Translations under genes and position numbers: made by a program
Source of the DNA: Ruminococcus sp. CAG:403
Lineage (GTDB): Bacteria > Bacillota > Clostridia > Oscillospirales > Ruminococcaceae
Assembly: GCA_000437255.1 (NCBI GenBank)
Contig: FR899104.1
Coordinates: forward strand, 263,374 to 268,532
DNA: 5,159 nt
Direction: 5' to 3'
Part shown: positions 1-5,159 of the stretch, piece after piece
How the letters are laid out: every line of letters starts with the position of its first letter
How positions within the stretch are numbered: position 1 is the stretch's first letter
Notes under the pieces: generated by a model
What the model saw: the letters and a program-made list of their open reading frames with translations, nothing else
The model's database searches: none
What the model was told of the DNA's origin: nothing

Positions 1-1
1 G

Positions 2-499
2 CTTCCGGTTCTGACCGATTCGGAAATGTTTGCAGATGGAAATGAGAAAAAGACCGATTATATTTGTGTATATGCCGGTGGAGAACTGGTAGGCGGTATT
101 GAACCAAACGGAAAGAAGCCGACAGAAGCTGTTACCACTACAACAGCAGCAGTAACGACTACCACCACAACAACAACGACTATAACTACAACTACAACGG
201 AAAAGGCAACGACCACATCAACCGAGCAGCCAGTTGTTACCACAACCAAACAAGGAACTACAACCACTGCTACACCAGGCACGACTGGCATTTCCAGTGA
301 GGTTCTGCTGGGAGATGTGAATCTGGATGGCGCAGTTTCACTTGCTGATTTGATTATGATGCAAAAATATACTGCACGGCGTGTGGAATTCAATGCACAG
401 CAAGAAAAAAATGCCGATTGTGAACCGGATGGAATGGTAAATGATCAGGATGCCAAGAAATTACTGGATTTCCTGATTGGCAGAATTTCACAGATTTAA
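2..499 (+). CDS. Dockerin-domain secreted protein, C-terminal part (5' end outside window)
   Basis: The reading frame is open to the left edge, so the gene starts upstream; the internal ATG at 26 has no convincing ribosome binding site. The visible part has three sections: about 40 residues ending a larger domain that I do not recognise, a Thr-rich linker, and a dockerin at roughly 305-487. The dockerin has the expected pair of calcium loops. The first is DVNLDGAVSLAD (D, N, D, G and a final D at positions 1, 3, 5, 6, 12) and the second is DCEPDGMVNDQD, where Glu replaces the usual Asn at position 3. Each loop is followed by a helix (LIMMQKYTARR and AKKLLDFLIG). Dockerins plug enzymes or structural proteins into cohesins of a cellulosome scaffold outside the cell, so the missing N-terminus probably carries a signal peptide and a catalytic or binding module. 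That part is inference. The TAA stop is at 497-499. Confidence 0.88.
   Translation, partial: LPVLTDSEMFADGNEKKTDYICVYAGGELVGGIEPNGKKPTEAVTTTTAAVTTTTTTTTTITTTTTEKATTTSTEQPVVTTTKQGTTTTATPGTTGISSEVLLGDVNLDGAVSLADLIMMQKYTARRVEFNAQQEKNADCEPDGMVNDQDAKKLLDFLIGRISQI
122..298 (+). repeat. Low-complexity threonine-rich linker coding sequence
   Basis: About 59 codons, dominated by ACN threonine triplets in runs of up to nine, with interspersed Ala, Val, Ile, Glu, Lys, Gln and Pro. Thr-rich linkers join modules in secreted cellulosomal proteins, are flexible and are often glycosylated. The ACA/ACC/ACG/ACT codons are mixed, so the tract is not a pure DNA microsatellite, but it could still vary in length between strains by slippage or recombination. 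Confidence 0.85.
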
Positions 500-530
500 C
501 CAGTATAAGATTGGATGGTATGTTGCAAAA

Positions 531-537
531 AGGAGGG
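531..537 (+). promoter_or_regulatory. Ribosome binding site setting the start of the MBL ribonuclease gene
   Basis: AGGAGGG lies 7 bases before the ATG at 545. The in-frame ATG at 515 precedes this site and has no Shine-Dalgarno sequence of its own, so 545 is the supported start. Confidence 0.9.
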
Positions 538-544
538 ATCGCAT

Positions 545-2143
545 ATGAAATTGGTATTTATTGGAGCGACACATGAGGTAACCGGAAGCTGTACTTATTT
601 AGAGGCTTGCGGCAAACGTATTTTAATTGATTTTGGAATGGAGCAGGGGAGAGATACCTATGAAAACGTTCGAATTCCTTGCACCCCCGGAGAAATTGAC
701 TACGTTTTGCTGACGCATGCACACATTGACCATTCCGGTTTGCTGCCGCTGCTTTTTGCCGGTGGATTTACAGGAAGCATCCATGCAACCGATGCGACCA
801 CCTCCCTTTGCAGCATTATGCTGCGAGACAGTGCCCATATTCAGGAGTTTGAAGCCGAATGGCGGAATCGAAAAGCCAAACGAACGGGAGCAGAGCCGTA
901 TGTGCCGCTCTATACCATGCAGGAGGCATTGGGTGCCATTGATTTGTTTGTACCGCATCCATATGATCGAATTGAGACGCTTTGTCCCGGCATTCAGATC
1001 CGTTTTGTGGATGCAGGGCATTTGCTGGGATCCTCTTCTATTGAGATTTGGCTGACAGAGCAGGATACGCAGCGGAAACTAGTCTTTTCCGGAGACATTG
1101 GAAACTATGATCAGCCGCTTTTGCGGGATCCGCAATATTTAACAGAAGCAGATTATGTGGTGATGGAGTCCACTTATGGCAATCGACTGCACGATAAGCC
1201 AAAAGCTTATGAACCTGCTCTTGCTGAAATCTTGGAATCCACTTTTGCAAAAGGCGGTAGTGTGATCATTCCTTCTTTTGCGGTTGGGCGAACCCAGGAA
1301 ATGCTGTACTTTTTGAAACGAGTAAAGGAAGCCCATCTGGTAAAAACTTGTCCGGACTTTCCGGTTTATGTAGACAGTCCGCTTGCAATTGAAGCAACTG
1401 AAATCTTTCAAAAGAATCAGAAGAGCTGTTTTGATGAAGAAGCGATGGAATACGTGCGGCGGGGAGAAAATCCGATTGGTGTTTCCAACTTGCATGTGGC
1501 AGTTACGAGCGATGCTTCTCGTGCCATTAATTTTGATACGAGCTGTAAGGTGATTTTATCGGCCAGCGGTATGTGTGAGGCAGGTCGCATCAAGCATCAT
1601 TTGAAGCACAATCTTTGGAAGCCGGAAAATACCATTCTGTTTGTAGGTTATCAGGCAGAAGGGACACTCGGACGGCGGTTGCTGGAGGGTGCACAGACGG
1701 TTACGATATTTGGAGAGCCAATTCAAGTGGCAGCACGCATTTGTAAATTGCCTGGACTGAGTGGGCATGCCGATCAGTCTGGACTGCGGACTTGGGCAAG
1801 CAAGTTGAAGGATCCGAAAAAATTCTTTGTAATTCATGGAGAAACTTCCGCAGCAGATGATTTTACAAGATTGCTGCAACAGGAATTGGGGCGGGATGCA
1901 TATGCACCATACAGCGGAACAGAATTTGATCTGATTCGGGGCGAATTCCTCTATGAAGCGCCGCCGGTTCCAATTCCGGGAAAATCGACTGGAAAAGCCA
2001 ATGGTTCTGCGTGCTATCGCCGTTTGGAAACTGCCATGGAGCGCTTAGAATCGTTGGTTCGAAGCCGAAAGGGTTATTCCAACAAGGAACTTGCCAAGAT
2101 GGCAGATCAGCTATCTGAGCTTTGTGCAAAATGGGAGCGTTAA
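545..2143 (+). CDS. Beta-CASP metallo-beta-lactamase-fold ribonuclease (CPSF73/YSH1-like)
   Basis: A cytoplasmic zinc-dependent RNA-processing nuclease of 532 residues, with no signal peptide. The metallo-beta-lactamase core shows motif II as HAHIDH (H58, H60, D62, H63), motif III as H159 in DAGHLLGS and motif IV as D184 in FSGDIG. The inserted beta-CASP domain shows motif A as E208 in ESTYG, a motif B His in GRIKHHL (near 351) and motif C as H408 in LSGHAD, followed by the conserved VIHGE at about 429-433. All metal ligands are therefore present. The family includes bacterial exo/endonucleases such as Thermus TTHA0252 and the eukaryotic 3'-end processing factor CPSF73. About 60 residues after the core (from around 470) are a Pro/Gly-rich hinge and two probable charged helices, longer than minimal family members. 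The gene lies 45 bases after the dockerin gene, with no terminator and no good promoter between them. It is distinct from RNase J, whose C-terminal domain is absent. Confidence 0.93.
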   Translation: MKLVFIGATHEVTGSCTYLEACGKRILIDFGMEQGRDTYENVRIPCTPGEIDYVLLTHAHIDHSGLLPLLFAGGFTGSIHATDATTSLCSIMLRDSAHIQEFEAEWRNRKAKRTGAEPYVPLYTMQEALGAIDLFVPHPYDRIETLCPGIQIRFVDAGHLLGSSSIEIWLTEQDTQRKLVFSGDIGNYDQPLLRDPQYLTEADYVVMESTYGNRLHDKPKAYEPALAEILESTFAKGGSVIIPSFAVGRTQEMLYFLKRVKEAHLVKTCPDFPVYVDSPLAIEATEIFQKNQKSCFDEEAMEYVRRGENPIGVSNLHVAVTSDASRAINFDTSCKVILSASGMCEAGRIKHHLKHNLWKPENTILFVGYQAEGTLGRRLLEGAQTVTIFGEPIQVAARICKLPGLSGHADQSGLRTWASKLKDPKKFFVIHGETSAADDFTRLLQQELGRDAYAPYSGTEFDLIRGEFLYEAPPVPIPGKSTGKANGSACYRRLETAMERLESLVRSRKGYSNKELAKMADQLSELCAKWER

Positions 2144-2178
2144 GAGAAGCGAGCTGCTTCATCATGTAAACAGATTAA

Positions 2179-2223
2179 AAACAGGCACAGGAATGGAGAA
2201 TAATCTCTTTCCTGTGCCTGTTT
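2179..2223. terminator. Bidirectional terminator hairpin between convergent genes
   Basis: A perfect 15-bp stem pairs 2179-2193 with 2209-2223 (core ACAGGCACAGGAA). A further 5-bp helix closes the top (2195-2199 with 2204-2208, one bulged T, loop ATAA). It starts 35 bases after the stop of the plus-strand ribonuclease gene and 26 bases after the stop of the minus-strand kinase gene. The minus transcript gains a run of five U after the GC-rich part; the plus transcript gains only three U followed by GAUU, so termination is probably stronger for the minus-strand operon. Confidence 0.88.
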
Positions 2224-2249
2224 GATTGCAATAGGTTCTGTAGCTGCAA

Positions 2250-3590
2250 TTAGACAGTTTCTTCTTTTTCCGGAATTTTCAGTAGGATGTCTGCATAGAA
2301 TTCTTTTCCCTGGTGATGGAATTTTGCAGTACCGTTGTATTTCTGCGCAATCATTTTTGCAGAATGTACACCAATGCCGCTGCCTTTTCGCTTGGTGGAT
2401 TGGTATTGCCCGTCTTTCATTCTGACAAAACCGTCGAAACTATTGGTGGATACAATGTATAAGTTGACTGCATTTTTGCATTCCACAGAAAGGCAGTGAT
2501 AGCGCAGGTCGGCATCTTCCAAAGTCATGCATCCCGTGAGCGCATTTTCAATGAGATTGCCCAGCAGACTGCAAAGATCCGGTTCCGTGATGGTCAGCGT
2601 TTCCGGTAGGTCGATATTCCAACAGATTTGAATGGAATGTGCAGCGGCTGCCTGTGCATAGTGATTGAGCAGAGCATTGACGGCATTGTTTTTGCAAAAG
2701 TGAATGATTTCGGTTTGCGGAAAGGTGTTGGCATATTCGGATAGGTAATGCTGAACGGCTCGCCAGTCCTGCTCGTCGGCGAGTTGCCTCAGGGTAAAGA
2801 TAGATTGCCGGAAATCATGTCGCTGTTTTGCTGTTTCTTCTATATATGTTTTCTGCATGAGATATTGGCTTTCCTCCAATTCAAAGAATTGGATGCGTTC
2901 GTTCAATTCTGCCATATGGAGACTTTCCATTGCTGTATGATAAAAGGAAATATATAGAAAAATCATAAACAGGAACAAAACCAGCAGAATGGTCAGATAG
3001 ATAGGGAAGCAGCGTCCGACGTAGAGGGTTGCGTATTTTCTGGGAATGATCGTCAGATTGAGCAGAAAGAAAATAATTGACACAGCCAGCATGGAGTACC
3101 AGACATTGGGAAAAATCATGCGGTCAATCAGTCGACTGCCCCATTTTTGAAGCGGAACAGCAAATAGCAGACAAATTACAATTGTGATGCCGAATTGAAA
3201 CAAACCTGCCTGCCAGCTGAATTGATCAGAAGTACTGTCCGGATGCAGCCAGGCGTCAAACGTATAGGCAAAATTGGCAAGAAATCCAGAAAGCACCGAA
3301 CTGACTACAAATGTACATAAACTGCGGCTGATGTCGGTTTTTACAGTGAAATGGTAGCCAACGTAAAACAGAATCAAGGACGGAACCAATATAAAATTGG
3401 CATCCATTGCAAATACGACTTTGCACCAAGCTGCAATGGGAATATAGAGACACAGTGCAGCAGCAATGAGGAAAAACAATTTTCGAGCCGGAAACCGAAG
3501 CTGGTGTTTCATAGGAAGATAACAGAGCACGGCGGAAGGAAAAAGCACAAGGAATGGAATCATTTCTTTTAAGACGGTTTGTATGTTCAT
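2250..3590 (-). CDS. GHKL-family sensor histidine kinase (AgrC-like, HATPase_c_5 type)
   Basis: A membrane sensor kinase of 446 residues. The N-terminal half has about seven hydrophobic segments (near residues 8-26, 37-56, 64-82, 90-110, 127-147, 163-182 and 195-217), with no periplasmic sensor domain between them. This resembles the AgrC/peptide-sensing layout. A short helical linker (about 220-250) leads to the dimerisation/phosphoacceptor motif RHDFRQ, with H258 as the likely phosphorylated residue. The ATP-binding domain has the N-box GNLIENAL (N345, N349), NSFDG near 383-387 and the glycine box GSGIGVHS (403-410). All key residues are present, so it should be active. Its ATG overlaps the regulator's TGA as ATGA, and an AGGA sits 7 bases upstream inside the regulator gene, so translation is probably coupled. 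The signal is unknown: no AgrB- or AgrD-like gene lies beside it in the window. Confidence 0.93.
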   Translation of the reverse strand: MNIQTVLKEMIPFLVLFPSAVLCYLPMKHQLRFPARKLFFLIAAALCLYIPIAAWCKVVFAMDANFILVPSLILFYVGYHFTVKTDISRSLCTFVVSSVLSGFLANFAYTFDAWLHPDSTSDQFSWQAGLFQFGITIVICLLFAVPLQKWGSRLIDRMIFPNVWYSMLAVSIIFFLLNLTIIPRKYATLYVGRCFPIYLTILLVLFLFMIFLYISFYHTAMESLHMAELNERIQFFELEESQYLMQKTYIEETAKQRHDFRQSIFTLRQLADEQDWRAVQHYLSEYANTFPQTEIIHFCKNNAVNALLNHYAQAAAAHSIQICWNIDLPETLTITEPDLCSLLGNLIENALTGCMTLEDADLRYHCLSVECKNAVNLYIVSTNSFDGFVRMKDGQYQSTKRKGSGIGVHSAKMIAQKYNGTAKFHHQGKEFYADILLKIPEKEETV

Positions 3591-4330
3591 AATGACTTCC
3601 TGCCTTTCTGATCATTTCGGATGGAGGAGAAACTGTACTGCATCCAACTTTCTTCAATTTGTGCACGATCCCGTACTTTGACGGGTAGTATGGTTCCATT
3701 TGTCAAACGGCATCCATGTGCATCAAATGCAGCGATATAATCCATATTGACCAGGATGCCTTTGTTAATTTGCAAAAATCGTTTCTCTTGTAGCAGCGGT
3801 TCGGAAAAGTCAGAGAATTTCATACGGGTGCGGAATGTGGTTCCGTTTGCGCTGATCAAGTCGATATAATGGTCGCACATCATGGCAAACATGAAATCGC
3901 TGTATAATAAGCGGACAGTTTGCCGGTTGGAAATAAATTCAAGATATTTTTGTTGCTGGGGGAGACACTGTATCACATCTTTTAACACAGTGCGAACCCG
4001 ATCCAGCTGAAATGGCTTTTGTATGTACTCAAAAGCATGACAGGAGAAAGCATCCGGCATGTGTTCGGTACTGGTGGTCAGAAAGACCAGCATGCAATGA
4101 TTGTCCTGTTTGCGCAGTTGTCTGGCCGTTTCAATGCCGGTCATGCCGTTCATATAGATATCCAAAAAGATGAGGTCAAATGCTCCTTTTTCAAAATCCA
4201 AAAGAAACGCTTCTCCGCTTGGGTAGCAAACAATTTCAAAGGAAATCTTCCATTCCGAGTGGAGCTGTTCCAGTGCTGTTTTTAATTTTTCGGATTCCGG
4301 TATTTGATCCTCTACAATTGCAATCCGCAA
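3587..4330 (-). CDS. LytTR-family response regulator (receiver + LytTR DNA-binding domain), TTG start
   Basis: A cytoplasmic transcription factor of 247 residues that should be phosphorylated by the overlapping kinase. The receiver domain (about 1-120) has the acidic pair E7/D8 in IAIVEDQ, the phosphoacceptor D57 in LIFLDIYMNGMTG, T85 and K105 in IQKPF. The LytTR domain (about 130-235) shows the family pattern, with FLQINKGILVNMDYI and LTNGTILPV near the end. The start chosen is TTG at 4330, giving MRIAIVED, the usual N-terminus of this family; it is preceded at good spacing by GAGGTGATC. An in-frame ATG at 4345 would add five residues but has no ribosome binding site and lies upstream of that strong one. 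LytTR regulators bind paired direct repeats; a candidate pair lies upstream at 4464-4499. The first gene of a two-gene operon with the kinase. Confidence 0.94.
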   Translation of the reverse strand: MRIAIVEDQIPESEKLKTALEQLHSEWKISFEIVCYPSGEAFLLDFEKGAFDLIFLDIYMNGMTGIETARQLRKQDNHCMLVFLTTSTEHMPDAFSCHAFEYIQKPFQLDRVRTVLKDVIQCLPQQQKYLEFISNRQTVRLLYSDFMFAMMCDHYIDLISANGTTFRTRMKFSDFSEPLLQEKRFLQINKGILVNMDYIAAFDAHGCRLTNGTILPVKVRDRAQIEESWMQYSFSSIRNDQKGRKSL

Positions 4331-4332
4331 GG

Positions 4333-4341
4333 GATCACCTC
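4333..4341 (-). promoter_or_regulatory. Strong ribosome binding site that decides the TTG start
   Basis: On the minus strand GAGGTGATC matches nine consecutive bases of the sequence complementary to the 16S rRNA tail. The GAGG core ends 7 bases before the TTG at 4330. The alternative ATG at 4345-4343 is upstream of this site and cannot use it. Confidence 0.85.
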
Positions 4342-4357
4342 GCATTCGTTCGATGGC

Positions 4358-4391
4358 GCTGTTTCCATGATATGATGTATTTTGAAACAGC
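4358..4391 (-). other. Inverted repeat in the predicted 5' leader of the regulator operon
   Basis: GCTGTTTC (4358-4365) and GAAACAGC (4384-4391) form a perfect 8-bp stem around an 18-base AT-rich loop. It lies between the predicted transcription start (near 4419) and the regulator's ribosome binding site. No U-tract follows, so it is not a terminator. It could be a leader structure or an operator, or it could be chance. Confidence 0.4.
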
Positions 4392-4425
4392 AGCAGATGG
4401 AATCATTGATTGGATGATATTCCTT

Positions 4426-4454
4426 ATTATATCATATTTTGCATTGCGTTTCCA
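4426..4454 (-). promoter_or_regulatory. Predicted extended -10 promoter of the regulator-kinase operon
   Basis: On the minus strand, TATAAT (4431-4426) is preceded by TGA, giving the extended -10 TGnTATAAT. With a 17-base spacer the -35 position reads TGGAAA (4454-4449), four of six matches to TTGACA. A weak -35 with a strong -10 is typical of activator-dependent promoters, and two direct repeats lie 9 bases further upstream. Transcription would begin near 4419, leaving a leader of about 90 bases. Confidence 0.72.
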
Positions 4455-4463
4455 GTATTTTGG

Positions 4464-4499
4464 TTGACGTTTACGACAGAAAATTGACGTTTACGACAG
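4464..4499. repeat. Paired 16-bp direct repeats, candidate LytTR binding site
   Basis: TTGACGTTTACGACAG occurs identically at 4464-4479 and 4484-4499, separated by four bases (period 20 bp, about two helical turns). LytTR-domain proteins bind as dimers to two roughly 9-bp direct repeats on one DNA face. The part GACGTTTAC fits 7 of 9 positions of the published LytTR consensus [TA][AC][CA]GTTN[AG][TG]. Relative to the predicted minus-strand start the repeats cover about -45 to -80, the normal place for an activator. The simplest reading is autoregulation by the adjacent response regulator. Confidence 0.72.
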
Positions 4500-4612
4500 G
4501 TATGCGGCAAAATACGGTGCCATATGCGACCAGAGATTTTAGCAAGTTATACAATTCTTTTTTTGCGCAGGAGATTTTCGCATACAGTTTTCCCAATTTG
4601 TACAAAGAGCAC
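4500..4612. other. Unassigned part of the divergent intergenic region
   Basis: No gene, convincing promoter or terminator was found here. It contains a T7 run (4558-4564) without an adjoining hairpin, an imperfect dyad centred on CATATG near 4523, and a 7-bp inverted repeat GTATGCG/CGCATAC with a 72-base loop. All are weak enough to be chance. Confidence 0.5.
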
Positions 4613-4643
4613 TTGACTCTACAACCGTTATAGAGTTTATAAT
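4613..4643 (+). promoter_or_regulatory. MATE gene promoter with 19-bp spacer, MerR-type
   Basis: The -35 is TTGACT (4613-4618) and the -10 is a perfect TATAAT (4638-4643), separated by 19 bases instead of the optimal 17. The spacer carries a dyad (annotated separately). Such long-spacer promoters are normally poor until a MerR-family protein distorts the DNA. Transcription would start near 4650, about 28 bases before the MATE start codon. Confidence 0.82.
4616..4636. promoter_or_regulatory. MerR-family operator dyad inside the promoter spacer
   Basis: The arms ACTCTACAAC (4616-4625) and GTTATAGAGT (4627-4636) are complementary at nine of ten positions around a single central base at 4626. 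The dyad overlaps the end of the -35 and fills most of the 19-bp spacer, as in known MerR, SoxR, BmrR and related operators. The binding protein is not encoded in this window. Confidence 0.8.
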
Positions 4644-4677
4644 AAAAGAAAACAAAATATGGAGTGTGATTCAATTC

Positions 4678-5159
4678 ATGGAAAGAACGCTTACCAGCGG
4701 CAGTGTCTTCCAAAATATCTTATTCTTCTCGCTGCCGTACCTGCTGTCCTACTTTTTGCAAACGCTCTATGGCATGGCAGACTTATTGATTATTGGACAG
4801 TTTGAAGGCGTTGCCGGAACAACAGCTGTTTCCATTGGTTCTCAGGTGATGCATATGTTGACAGTCATGATTGTCGGACTTGCAATGGGAACCACTGTCA
4901 GCATTGGACATGCCATCGGCGGCAAGCGAAAAAAGGATGCTGCTGCTGCAATTGGGAATACTGTCACCATGTTTCTGCTGCTTTCTGTTGTTTGTACGGT
5001 GCTCTTATTGGTATGCATCAAGCCCATTGTTGCTTTGATGTCTACGCCGGAAGATGCTGTGGCAGGAACCATTTCCTATCTTACCGTTTGCTTTCTTGGG
5101 ATTCCATTCATTACAGCGTATAACATCATCAGTTCCATTTTCCGTGGGCTGGGGGATTC
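4678..5159 (+). CDS. MATE-family multidrug/cation antiporter, N-terminal part (3' end outside window)
   Basis: Polytopic inner-membrane transporter of the NorM/DinF (MATE) superfamily, which exports drugs or metabolites in exchange for Na+ or H+. Only the first 160 codons are in the window; complete members usually have about 440-460 residues. After a short cytoplasmic N-terminus come hydrophobic segments near residues 12-36, 50-78, 91-121 and 129-155. Family-typical features are LPYLLSYFLQTLYGMADLLIIGQ in TM1 (split here as LPYLLSYF and LYGMADLLIIGQ), the GTTVSIGHAIGGKRKKDA loop after TM2, and FRGLGD after TM4. The ATG at 4678 is chosen because the MATE N-terminus aligns well from there; a GGAG at 4661-4664 lies 13 bases upstream, slightly far. 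An in-frame GTG at 4666 is too close to that site. Control appears to be by a MerR-type regulator. The substrate cannot be predicted. Confidence 0.92.
   Translation, partial: MERTLTSGSVFQNILFFSLPYLLSYFLQTLYGMADLLIIGQFEGVAGTTAVSIGSQVMHMLTVMIVGLAMGTTVSIGHAIGGKRKKDAAAAIGNTVTMFLLLSVVCTVLLLVCIKPIVALMSTPEDAVAGTISYLTVCFLGIPFITAYNIISSIFRGLGD

Noticed and set aside
58..393. Minus-strand open frame with long valine runs opposite the Thr-rich linker
   Set aside because: It is the antisense shadow of the ACN threonine codons (GTN read on the other strand), with no ribosome binding site. The plus-strand frame has a clear dockerin.
477..509. TTGGCA and TATAAG as a promoter for the ribonuclease gene
   Set aside because: The spacer is 21 bases with no dyad to explain it, and both boxes are imperfect. 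It is mentioned as a weak possibility only.
3256..3699. 147-codon minus-strand frame spanning the kinase start and regulator end
   Set aside because: It is an alternative frame across two well-supported overlapping genes with no recognisable domain.
4464..4499. Start of a CRISPR-like or integron-like repeat array
   Set aside because: Only two units with a 4-base gap, no spacers, and no cas or integrase gene nearby.
4464..4512. TTGACG in each direct repeat as plus-strand -35 boxes
   Set aside because: No acceptable -10 hexamer occurs 16-19 bases downstream of either copy; the repeats fit a protein-binding site better.
4500..4585. 7-bp inverted repeat GTATGCG/CGCATAC plus a T7 run as a terminator
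   Set aside because: The loop is 72 bases, the T run lies inside the loop and not after the stem, and such short repeats occur by chance.
4439..4633. 64-codon plus-strand frame in the divergent region
   Set aside because: It runs through the direct repeats and the MATE -35, has no Shine-Dalgarno sequence and resembles no family I know.
4471..4713. 80-codon minus-strand frame overlapping the start of the MATE gene
   Set aside because: It overlaps the MATE start, the MerR-type promoter and the repeats, and its composition does not look like a real protein.

Overview
The window looks like a piece of a Gram-positive anaerobe of the Ruminococcus/Oscillospiraceae type. The main pointer is a secreted protein with a threonine-rich linker and a C-terminal type I-like dockerin, the arrangement used by cellulosome-forming ruminococci. 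Strong AGGAGG-type ribosome binding sites, a GHKL/LytTR two-component pair and a MATE transporter fit the same group. The species is an inference and cannot be fixed from this sequence alone.

Layout. Positions 2-499 (+) hold the 3' end of the dockerin protein gene. After a 45-base gap comes a complete beta-CASP metallo-beta-lactamase ribonuclease gene (545-2143, +). A 15-bp hairpin at 2179-2223 separates it from a convergent gene pair on the minus strand: a LytTR response regulator (4330-3587), which overlaps its GHKL histidine kinase (3590-2250) by four bases. A divergent control region of about 350 bases (4331-4677) follows, and the first 160 codons of a MATE-family efflux gene (4678-5159, +) run off the right edge.

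Control logic. The divergent region appears to carry two independent circuits. On the side of the two-component operon, two identical 16-bp direct repeats with a 20-bp period lie just upstream of an extended -10 promoter. This is the expected position and geometry for a LytTR activator, so the pair probably controls its own transcription. On the MATE side, a near-perfect 21-bp dyad fills most of a 19-bp spacer between TTGACT and TATAAT, which is the hallmark of promoters twisted open by MerR-family regulators. No merR-like gene lies in the window, so the effector regulator must be outside it. The response regulator most likely starts at a TTG codon behind a 9-base match to the anti-Shine-Dalgarno sequence, not at the upstream ATG.

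No tRNA, rRNA, CRISPR array, insertion sequence or attachment site was seen. Within the divergent region, about 4500-4612 holds nothing that I can assign.
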